Shown here piece by piece: positions 1 through 8,941 of a DNA stretch of 64,000 bases (within the stretch, counting starts at the first letter, position 1; every line of letters starts with the position of its first letter). The notes beneath the pieces were generated by a model. The model saw only the letters and a program-made list of their open reading frames with translations. It ran no database searches and was not told the origin of the DNA. Origin of the DNA: Cliona cf. orientalis. Its lineage: Eukaryota > Porifera > Demospongiae > Clionaida > Clionaidae. The stretch spans positions 4,206,545-4,270,544 of the forward strand of contig OZ005706.1 of NCBI GenBank assembly GCA_963930775.1, given 5' to 3'. The translations under genes and the position numbers were made by a program.

Positions 1-72
1 TCATGCATGAGCAGTATGTATGTTTTTTAACCATCGGTGCATGTGCAAGGGTTAGGGTACAGTAGTCGCGTG

Positions 73-228
73 TGGTCAGAGGTAGAGACACCAGCAAATG
101 TCGCCAGAAGTAGCACTTTCAACAAAATCCACACAATGCTTACCTTAAAAATGCTGTAAGTAGTCTAACAGCACCTTCTTTTCAACATATACACCAGGTA
201 TGTAGCAGCTAGCTTGACAACAGATAGC
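73..228 (+). repeat. Copy of dispersed 'GTATGTAGCAGCTAG' repeat
   Basis: Clearly related to 49975-50207 (shared ATGTCGCCAGAA, TTTTCAACA, GGTATGTAGCAGCTAG in the same order). Other copies or parts are at 31160-31255, 34735-34905 (minus), 51105-51213 and 61685-61905 (minus). The sequence between 229 and 544 holds no feature I can support. Confidence 0.7.
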
Positions 229-544
229 CTCGTCCCCAGGGGCACTGCTTCTTGATGAGATATAGATGGATACGTAATTGCTTCATTTCAAGAAGACAGG
301 TGTGTAGGTCTAGTGATAGTTCTTATAACTTGACTGACTCATCACTGGTCACAGCAAGCTAATCAACTATTCTTCCTTGATTCATGAGTCTTCAAGCTAG
401 ACCCCTATTTAGTCCGATGACCTTTACCTACTCTCTCCATACTGCCAACACTGAGCAACAGTTGTTCCATCATAGATCTATGCCTCCATGACGTACAGTA
501 CATGTACCTTACAAAATTGCCTTTAGACTCAGAGTACATGTATC

Positions 545-745
545 AGTGGTTCCCCAGATGGTCACCAAAATTGCCAATGGCGATTGTCTAGTCGCATTGA
601 TCGCCAAATTGGCAAAAGTGGGAGGAGTGTAGCTAATACTAGCAGTAGGTAATGGTCGCTTAGTGAAAGGAATGCTGCTGGTTAAACTCTACTATGCAGG
701 CACTAGACCAAATCCACAAAGTCTGCACTGCTTCCTGCACTCCCA
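545..745 (+). repeat. 200-bp repeat, second copy at 60900-61105
   Basis: Both copies share TGTCTAGTCGCATTGATCGC and the GTAATGGTCGCTT/GTAGTGGTCGCTT region in order. Origin unknown; there are no clear terminal repeats. 746-929 is unremarkable. Confidence 0.7.
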
Positions 746-929
746 GTGTGTATGTATGTCTATACTCTTGCTATTAGTACATTGTGTGTGTATCTCATTT
801 ATGCAACATAATACTATTATGTACATATACAAGTACATGTATGTTTAACGTCACAATCGTGGGAAAATGTTGCTAGCATGCATGATAATCTATTAACAGG
901 ACATGCTCACAAACATAGAGACGTACACA

Positions 930-1289
930 TACATAGTTCCGGCGTGAACGTTTAGCCAATTCGCGCTTGCTGCTAAGGCGCGAATCACGCCAAATCACGC
1001 CTTCGCTGGTTGGCAAGAATACACAGGCCTCTATGGAAGAAACGTAGTTCTACGCAAAATCAGCAATGTTGAAGCGAGCAACTCGCTGTAAACACTAGCG
1101 TACAGTGGGCTTGCACATAGGTGAGAATGCAACTGAAACGAGATAAGCCCAGTTTGAATACTGTCTGCTCTAGAGGCCGTTTAAGTAGTCTGCCATATAC
1201 AAGCAATACGTTTTTACCAACCAGTGAAGGCGTGATTCGCACCTCGGAGTAAGCGCGAATTGCCTAAACGTTCACGCTGGAACTATGTA
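930..1289. mobile_element. TIR element (CATAGTTCCGGCGTGAACG ends)
   Basis: About 80-bp inverted ends: ACATAGTTCCGGCGTGAACG at 931 and its complement ending at 1288 (AACGTTCACGCTGGAACTAT), continuing through GCGAATTCGCGCTT-type sequence. Flanked by TA. No internal coding. A MITE-like non-autonomous element. Confidence 0.75.
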
Positions 1290-1292
1290 TAC

Positions 1293-1754
1293 TACCGTAT
1301 AGCGGGAAATTTTCGTATGGTGCTAATTTTCGTATATTTCATATGCTCCATCCCTTATACAAAAATAAAAACTGCGAAAATATGAACGTACGGATTTTTT
1401 TCCTTTCGCGTGTGACCTTTGACCTATACGCCTACCATGGCCACACGCGGTCGCTAGCGGCAGGTGCAGCTAGCTCACTGAACAATGTCTCTTTATCGGT
1501 TCTTTGCCAAGGCGTTGAAACGGAGTGACCTTTCTGATCCCAGTGGACCACTATCGGCATCGATTACGATAAAGGAAGCCAGTGATGCTAGCATTACCGT
1601 ATACTGCACGCAAGTGCGAGCGCCACCAGCTGCGCATGCGCACAATCTCCCGCAGCAAGCATACGAAATTAAAAAAATACGAAAATTTATTCTAAGGGTG
1701 TTTTGGTCAATCATACGAAAATTGGCACCAACGAAAATTTCCCGCTATACGGTA
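1293..1754. mobile_element. MITE 'GCGGGAAATTTTCG' family, copy 1
   Basis: Ends TACCGTATAGCGGGAAATTT and its complement, flanked by TA as in Tc1/mariner-like elements. A short open frame near 1485 reads MSLYRFFAKALKRSDLSDP followed by SGPLSASI. This resembles the N-terminus of transposon proteins with a (L)PDPxGPLS motif, an inference from memory. Related copies: 2643-3088, 8533-8728, and a partial copy at 16105-16262. Confidence 0.8.
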
Positions 1755-2065
1755 GTTCATGCACAAACCATTAGTGCCGTGCGCATGCGCAGATGGAAGT
1801 ACAGAGGCCACACCCCTCATAGCAAGCAGTGTGCAATGGCGACGTTCTCGCTCTACTCGAACGTTGCTACTGGACTACTGACAGGTATGACAAAGAGTAG
1901 ACCTCGCCTCTCGCTTCGCTTGAGGCTCGGTAGCTAGCGCCAGCGCCTGCTTAGCAGGCCTTTCGAAATGCGAGGCACTTTCGCGCCAATCGTTCAACAA
2001 TGCAGCATGCGTCTCTATATGGAGGTCCATTATTTCACTTAGAGACCTCTTAATTCACTTAGATC

Positions 2066-2470
2066 CTAGTTGTAACAAATACTGTTATCTGATTGGTCAG
2101 GAGCAGGTATCTACTTCTCATAAAAAGCTCTTCTAGCCTGTTACTATGTGGTTACTAAGGTATACAAGGTACTGTATACGTGATACAGTCCCTCCTTGTA
2201 GGGCTCATGTCCATATGTTTACTATTATACAGTTCCTGAGGGCCAGGGCAAACATTCATATAGTTCTTGGGGGCTAAAAACATGTTTATTGTATCCATGG
2301 AAACAATGGGCTAGAAAATAGTTATTGACCAATCCCTCGCTTTGTATGCAGTGCAGAAGCACTCATCCCTCGGGCTTTGCCCTCGGGATTTGTGCTTCTA
2401 TACTGCATACAAACCTCGGGAGTTGGTCAATAACTATTACGTAGAAACCTCCTAAACAGTGTCTTACAGC
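2066..2470. mobile_element. Foldback family (GTTGTAAC...CAGTGTCT), copy 1
   Basis: Starts TAGTTGTAACAAATACTG near 2067 and ends with AGAAACCTCCTAAACAGTG. Other copies: 3857-4172, 4618-4945, 27274-27560, partial at 25593. Inside, 2316-2440 is a near-perfect hairpin (AATAGTTATTGACCAAT at both ends) with a CCCTCGGGCTTTGCCCTCGG loop. Confidence 0.65.
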
Positions 2471-2487
2471 TGCTATATTCTAAATCA

Positions 2488-2636
2488 GATAGAGACCTCG
2501 TCCAATGGTCTCTACGCATTTTTAAGAGACCCTCAGGCCCTTAGTAGCACCCTCGCTTCGCTCGGGATGCTACAGCCTCAGGCCTTTTGGGTCTCTTAAA
2601 AATGCATAGAGACCTTGGACTCAGTCTCTAACTATT
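2488..2636. repeat. Hairpin 'AGAGACCTCGTCCAATGG'
   Basis: A palindrome of AGAGACC...GGTCTCT arms around a loop containing CCCTCGCTTCGCTCGGG. A second copy with insertions lies at 25745-26292. Confidence 0.7.
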
Positions 2637-2642
2637 ATATAC

Positions 2643-3088
2643 ATGTAGTGGGAAATTTTCGTTGGTGCTAATTTTCGTATGATTGACCAAAGCGCCCTTA
2701 GAATAAATTGTTGTATTTTTAATTTCGTATGCTTGCAGTGGAAGATTGGGTGCATGCGCAGCTCGCAACGCTAGCTAGGCCACGCCCGATTGCCTGACAA
2801 TGGCATCTTATCGATTGAAGCGATGGTGAGAGGCTACCATGAGTCTACAAGAGTATTTGGACTGCTGCTGTTGGCGAAGAATTCGAAGCCTTGGCAAAGA
2901 ACCGATACGGAGACATCGCTAGCACCTGCAGCTGCGCTAGCGACTGCGTGTGGTGTAGGTCAAAGGTCACGCTCGCTAGAAAAAATTTCGGAGGTTTAAA
3001 TTTTCGTAGTTTTTATTTTCGTATAAGGGATGGAGCATACGAAATATACGAAAATTAGCACCATACGAAAATTTCCCGCTATACGGTA
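2643..3088. mobile_element. MITE 'GCGGGAAATTTTCG' family, copy 2
   Basis: Right end TTTCCCGCTATACGGTA, left end GTGGGAAATTTTCGTTGGTG. In opposite orientation to copy 1. Internal ORFs are broken. Confidence 0.78.
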
Positions 3089-3221
3089 GTATAATTATAC
3101 TGTGGCTATTGTGTATGAAATTTGGCTATAAAATAAATGATCCAGTAGCCAATTTGGCTACAATATTTTCATAGCGCTTCGGGAACCCCTGTGTATGTCA
3201 CCATACTATTTCAACATTTTC

Positions 3222-3312
3222 ATACTTAGAAATTTTACAAAGTTACCTGTTTTGAGATATTTTTGAATTTATTATAGAAATTCAAAAATATGTAACTTTG
3301 TAAAATTTAAGT
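3222..3312. repeat. AT-rich palindrome
   Basis: TTTTACAAAGTTAC...TTTTTGAATTT is mirrored by AAATTCAAAAATA...GTAACTTTGTAAAA: a 90-bp hairpin with arms of about 40 bp. Confidence 0.75.
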
Positions 3313-3392
3313 GTGAAAATCGGAATCTCCAGCAAATTATCCATCCAACAAAATCAAGCTCATTCATCAAATCAATTATACACGCCAGAACC

Positions 3393-3709
3393 TAGTCTTG
3401 TGCCCATGCAGCCCCTCCTACACAAAAAGGGAGAAAGGGTCTTGTGAAAAGGGTCACACTATACCGTGTCCCTACAGTGAAAATCGTACATGGCCAATCA
3501 GATTGCAGTAGCATAGTCACATGACTATTGGAATGTAATTATCTGTTGCAAGCATGTGCCCGACCTATAGATATATGCGCACGCACGGTATGGTTTATTT
3601 AACGCACACCAAAACGCCAATTATTGCATTCCGGAGGGACACAGTAGTGTGACCCTTTTCACCAGACCCTTTCTCCCTTATTGCGTAGGAGGGGCTGGGC
3701 ACGAGACTA
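3393..3709. mobile_element. TIR element with 9-bp target duplication (copy 1)
   Basis: Ends TAGTCTTGTGCCC... and ...GGGCACGAGACTA, with long TIRs (GGGAGAAAGGGTCT...). It is flanked on both sides by the exact 9-mer GCCAGAACC (3384-3392 and 3710-3718). The 9-bp duplication suggests a Mutator-like (MULE) origin. No coding capacity. Confidence 0.88.
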
Positions 3710-3856
3710 GCCAGAACCAGATGTTCAAAAATGGCCATTTCTCAATCTTTCTTTCTTTCTTTTTCATTATCAGGGCTAACTCAATACTGTCTGGACCGCT
3801 CACCTTAGTTCTCATATAATTGGATTCATAGTTGTTCTTGGCCAAGAAATATAATA

Positions 3857-4172
3857 GTTAGACACTGTTTAGGAGGTTTCTACGTGATTTAGAAGACAGA
3901 AGGGCTCTATGTAGAAGCCCGAGCAAAGCGAGTTCTACTGAGCCCTGAGGTCTTCTAACTCACGTAGAAACTGACTAAACAGTGTCTAACTACTTTAGAT
4001 CCTAGCAACAATGCCCAAAAGCTCTGTATACATAAACAATTGCCTAGCAACAAACTAGCCATAGGCAAACAAAATTTACCAGGTTTTTTATGGAGCTTAC
4101 AGGGTATTTTATGAAGGATAGATACTACAGTTTAACCAATCAGATCACTGTAAGTAGGATCTGAATGAAATT
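3857..4172. mobile_element. Foldback family (GTTAGACACTGTTTAGG), copy
   Basis: A hairpin with AGACACTGTTTAGGAGGTTT arms around a loop with CCCGAGCAAAGCGAG, followed by the GATCCTAGCAACAATGCCC module and an end AAGTAGGATCTGA. Confidence 0.65.
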
Positions 4173-4195
4173 AAGTAGGTATGGCCTAGCTAGTA

Positions 4196-5412
4196 CAGTG
4201 TAGTCCACATAAATCGAATCTCAAAATCCATGAGAAATATTTGAATTAAACGAAAATTTGAATTACAGAGATCCATATACAAAATGTAAACCACTGTATT
4301 GATACCACGCAATACTTATTTGTGGAGCATTCAGCCACAGATGAAGCTTTAGAATTGTTCTGAGAGTGATTTAGGGAGCATACTGTTTCATATCTCAAGC
4401 AGGATAAGTAGTGATATGTATACTTTTGTATGCTAAAGCTGGCTATATTTTTTCTAATTAAGCGAAAAGATAAGTCCAAATTTATGTATTACCATACCCT
4501 CGCGAAAGAGGGCCCATGGGCAGTGCACCTTATATTGAGCCAAAATTGGGAGATGGGTCGATATTCAAGGTATCAGTATCGCGTTTATATGCGAGAGAGC
4601 ATATGCTCCTGATAATAGTTAGACACTGTTTAGGAGGTTTCTACGTGATTTAGAAGACCGAAGGGCTCTCTGTAGAATCCCGAGCGAAGCGAGGGTTCTA
4701 CTGAGCCCTGAGGTCTTCTAAATCACGACTAAACAGTGTCTAACATGTTTAGATCCTAGCAACAATGCCCATAGGCTTGACATATAAACTGCTGCCTAGC
4801 AACAACCCTAAACATAGGCAAGAAATTTTACATGATTTTCTATAGAGCTTTACATGATTTTCTACAGAGCTTACATGATTTTCTATGAAGGATAGATACT
4901 CAATTTAACCAATCAGATCACACTATTTGTTACAAGTAGGATCTAATATTGATTTCAGCCTTATTCAAGCACGGTTACCAATCCAGAGCAAGGGCAGCCA
5001 CGATTTCACCGTGTGTCATTGAGCACAGCCCTATTAAGTGGGCGTGGCTACAATCACTAGCCGTGTACAATCGTTTATTTCTGCTGAAACGTGGCATAAA
5101 GCTAGCTAGGCTTAGTTTTACAGCTGTTTAGCATGTTACTTATCGATCTTACATAGACTATTCGAAGTTTAGTCCTCATAAACCAGCCATTTGAGCTGCG
5201 TTTTCAAGGGCAGCTACACATGGGCAAATATTCGAGTAAACACTAGACCTTAGCAGGAAATTGAGCACAAAGTGGGGGTAGGCCGACATTCCGTAGTGGG
5301 CCCTCTTTCGCGAGGGTATGGTACATGTAGCTCTATGTAGGGAATCTGAAAGAATTTGAATTAGACGAAAATTCGTCTAAACAGATTTGAATTAAGTGGA
5401 CTTCACTGTAGA
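4196..5412. mobile_element. Three-level nested TIR elements
   Basis: The outer element has ends GTGTAGTCCACATAAATCG (4198) and TTAAGTGGACTTCACTGTA (to 5410), with GAATTAAACGAAAATTTG subterminal repeats. Inside, 4488-5327 has TIRs ACCATACCCTCGCGAAAGAG / CTCTTTCGCGAGGGTATGGT. Inside that, 4618-4945 is a foldback copy of the GTTAGACACTGTTTAGG family. A solo end of the middle element lies at 48463-48498. Confidence 0.75.
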
Positions 5413-6954
5413 TTGGAGGTACCGAAGTTCAAGGTGGTTGACAAAGAAGGCTGGTTTAGGCTGCCCAGGTAGCAGTGTGTTTAGGGAGAAAATCAAGTTG
5501 TGAACTGGCTGTTATGCTGACGAGCCTCTTTATACCTAGTTCACTGTATAGCGCTCAGCTCACACTGGCCTAAGCTACACTGTACATAGTTAGCTCGCAT
5601 GGGAGAGCAATCCACTCTATTTGTAGCGCGCAGGTCCATGGCATGTTAATTTAGTTTGGCGTTATCTCGACAGTTACGTAATGGTGGGTGTGTACGGCGC
5701 ATTAACTAATGGGTGTGTCTGATACGCCATTTTGTCATACAACGCGCATGCTCGGAATGCATTGCCATGGTGAAATCATGTGACTATGGTCAGGGGCGCG
5801 GCATGCGCGATGCAGCATGAACCGGACCGCAGCTACAATGTAGCTGGCTCAGCACTCAGATACTTGTGCTCAGTTCTATCCTGGAGCCAGGCGTCAGTAA
5901 AAAGTCATGAATATCATTAACATTCACCGTACTCTGTGCTTGCTTCATCAAGACTGGACCAGGACACACAGGATACTGAGTCTTGGCAAAAAAGTGGTGA
6001 TCCTTCACTGACTGGGAGAAGCTCTTTGGCTGACACTAGATACTTGGACTGCTATTTAGTCGAACTGAAAGAGCTAAACGCTGCTGTGGGTGTCGTCTAC
6101 TTGCTGGGCATGCATGGTGATTACGTGATTGTGACTTTTAATTAAATAATTTTTTTTGGGAAATCTCCAAAAGTACAGTCGGCGGATCCAAGAAACATGA
6201 AATTAAATTGATGTGGCCCTACTTACCTGGACAGTTGAACAAGCAAACCATGTAAGATGGCATTGATAAAATTATACCAGGGACTATACATTATCTTTCA
6301 GATGGACTGAAAACGCGCATGCCGCCCTATTACAAAGTACACATTTCCGTTTCTGCAACATCGTTATGGGTAAAAAATATCGCGAGCGGTAAGAAGCTAC
6401 AAAGGCTGCTTGGAAACACCAACGGTGGTCGACCTGACAATGGAGTCAGCGTCTGTGAAGGCGTCTACAGTAAGCCATAGTCGTAGTATAATGTATTGAA
6501 AGCCATTTTGTGGTGAGTGTGCTTCTGAGTGTACCCTATGAGTGAAAACGCTCAGTATAGCTGTGTTTCATGTCCTGGCAACACTTTGTGCTGGATTAGC
6601 TCAGAAATTGAAGCCCTCAGGATTCTACACAGTGCAAGTAGTAAGCCCCAATCTTGCTTTACTGGGTGCGCAGTATTCTTTTGAGCTGGAAGGTACTCTA
6701 GGAGCACAAGATCCCCTAAGTTTAAAAATTTACTTGACAAGATGGACACCTTTTGTGCTGGATATTCCTGAGAGTGGGAATTAATACCTTGGTATTACAT
6801 GTAACAAAACAGGTGTACCATTTGGAAGCTTCATCAGCCATGCTAACTTAGTGTTATTGAAATTAATGGCACTTAAATTTAAATAGCAATTTTAAAATGA
6901 GAGCGTTTACATGTACATGTAGTTCAAGCTACATGTATAATTTTATAATATAAT
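5413..6954. other. No gene recognised; dispersed-repeat similarity
   Basis: Part of 5700-5830 (GGTGAAATCATGTGACTATG) resembles 59375-59430, so this is likely old repeat. Open frames at 5936-6145 and 6542-6784 have no recognisable domain; the latter is preceded by an in-frame stop and begins with GTG. Confidence 0.5.
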
Positions 6955-7736
6955 TACCGTATAGCCAGAAATATTGGCGGAATAAAATTTGGCAGTTGAG
7001 CCCTAAATCGCTAAAATATTGAGCGGTTGCTAGGACTACATGTATATCTCATAAACTATAGCAGCTGCTTGAATGAAACAAGTGCCAGTTTGGAGACAGT
7101 GTAGAGCCTAGTCTATATGCCAATCCCAAGCTCTTGAAGTTTAACAGGGGTAGTATTATACATGTAGATGCGACCAGCTACAACCTTCAAATCGATAAAA
7201 CTCACCTTGTGTACACTTTTAGAAGCTCAAATTTTTGTTACATGCATACTTCAACAAGGGCAATCCATTAACGGAGAGCTTTTGCCAGCGTTGTACTGGT
7301 AAGTTCGACGTTCGATTTTCACATGACATCATCGTTTTTATAAACTAGATGCTTATATTTGGAAAAACTCTCCATTACAGTCTAGAGCATGCAACCAATA
7401 GTCTACATTCCAAGCGTAGTCCCATTCTGATGAATACAGTCCAAGTTTTACACTGGAATGCAAGGTAAAGGGTCCTGAGTACAACTAGTAATAGTAGAGC
7501 GGCAGAGTGCTTATCAATCATGAATATCATTATGCGTGCAGTTTGTGATCTTGTAGCATGTAGATAGTGACATGATAGTGCATTCCTGCATACTATAATG
7601 CGTTGCTATGGGAAGCACCCTTAAATTTGGCGTTTCAGTATGGGATCGCCATACTTATATATGCGAGTAGGAAAGTTTGGCAAATTTTAATTTGGCGGTT
7701 GTAATATAGACCGCCAAATTTTCTGGCTATACAGTA
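6955..7736. mobile_element. TIR element 'TATAGCCAGAAA', 0.78 kb
   Basis: Left end TACCGTATAGCCAGAAATAT, right end complement (TTTTCTGGCTATACAGTA), with TTTGGCGG subterminal repeats on both sides. No coding sequence seen. 7737-7990 holds only short AT-rich inverted repeats. Confidence 0.7.
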
Positions 7737-7990
7737 TATCAACAAACTTTTGATGACTCAGAGTAGTAGATCATTCCATATGCTCAGTGAGGTAGGAATA
7801 TTAAACATAATAATACCTTACATTAACTGCATCTAATTTAGCGAATTTAGTGACTGAAAGCAAATTTGCTAAATTAACATGGGGCTAAAATTTCTTTGTA
7901 ATGAAATAATTCATTCAATTAGAAACAAGGTTAACCGAAAAATTGAAAAATGCAAGTAACGTTCGCTTGAGTACGAGCTGTAGTCCAGTT

Positions 7991-8507
7991 AAGCTCCGTT
8001 TACACGCGCTGATCCAGATTAAACTGAACTGGCTTAAAACTGCGTTTACACACTAATGCTTGATCCAGATTAACATTTTCATGGCCCATTACTTTACATG
8101 TAATCCACTTTTAATCCACATCAGGACGTGGATTCTAAAGCACCGTTTACACTAGGCCCTTAATCCAGATTAGAATCCGGATTAAAGTAATCCAGTTTCT
8201 GTGTAAACGCCTTAATCCACTTTTAATCTGGATTAGTTAATCCGGATTAGAATCCACATCCTGATGTGGATTAAAAGTGGATTACATGTAAGGTAATAGG
8301 CCATGAAAATGTTGATCCGGATTAAGCATTAGTGTGTAAACGCAGTTTAAACTGGTTCAGTTTAATCTGGATCAGCGTGTGTAAACGGGGCTTAATCCGG
8401 ATTAACTAATCTGGATTAAAAGTGGATTAAGGTGTTTATACAGAAACTGGATTTCTTTAATCCAGATTCTAATCTGGATTAAGGACCTAGTGTAAACGGG
8501 GCTTAAA
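7991..8507. mobile_element. Long foldback 'CCGTTTACAC' element
   Basis: Almost the whole interval folds on itself: AGCTCCGTTTACACGCGCTG at 7992 pairs with CGTGTGTAAACGGGGCTTA ending at 8394. Repeated AATCCAGATTA/AATCCGGATTA units sit inside, and a duplicated right part ends GTAAACGGGGCTTA at 8505. A smaller relative is at 26010-26263. If transcribed it would form a hairpin of roughly 200 bp. Confidence 0.82.
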
Positions 8508-8532
8508 TAGATGGTTACTTCATGGTCTCTAC

Positions 8533-8728
8533 TATACTGTATAGCGGGAAATTTTCGAGGGAGAAAACTTTCGTGGATCGGTAGGAAAGGAGCATTTCAC
8601 GGAATGTTAAAACTGGTCACATAATGGGTGTGGCATGCCTAGAATTTCGTGGAGAAAACTTTCATGGATGGCTAAAAAATAGCGAAATTTGTGAAAGTTT
8701 TCTCCCTCGAAAGTTTCCCGCTATATGG
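8533..8728. mobile_element. MITE 'GCGGGAAATTTTCG' family, short copy 3
   Basis: Ends ATAGCGGGAAATTTTCGAGG and CCTCGAAAGTTTCCCGCTAT, with GGAGAAAACTTTCGTGGAT repeats. It lies 31 bp downstream of CCDC40 exon 10, in its intron. Confidence 0.8.
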
Positions 8729-8758
8729 CTCTAATATCTGTTGAGTAGTTACATGTAC

Positions 8759-8941
8759 CAGTTCTTCTATCCTTTTCCTGACTTTTTCCACAGCCTTACT
8801 GGTGTATTGAGTAGCTTTGTCCATTGTAAGACGCTGCATCATTTTCTCCATGATTTTGTACTCTAGTTTCCTCTTTTCTTCAGCCTCTCTCTCCATTTGG
8901 GTTCGAATAGCACCCAATTCATTTCTCTTGAGAGTACAGTC
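8759..8941 (-). CDS. CCDC40: CCDC40 exon 10 (last one visible)
   Basis: Coiled coil ending VEKVRKRIEEL, phase 0, donor GTACAT. The open frame runs on for 29 codons into a TIR element at 8533-8728; that extension is repeat-derived and is excluded. Confidence 0.8.

Noticed and set aside
420-500. Possible further CCDC40 exon on the minus strand (MMEQLLLSVGSMER)
   Set aside because: Short, with no match to the expected next segment and no clear acceptor.
6542-6784. Possible secreted protein (hydrophobic N-terminus)
   Set aside because: The first codon is GTG directly after a stop, no splice partners or homology are seen, and both strands are open here by chance.
8672-8758. Extension of CCDC40 exon 10 as an open frame to 8672
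   Set aside because: The extra residues come from a TIR element; a donor at 8758 lies where the homology to the family stops.
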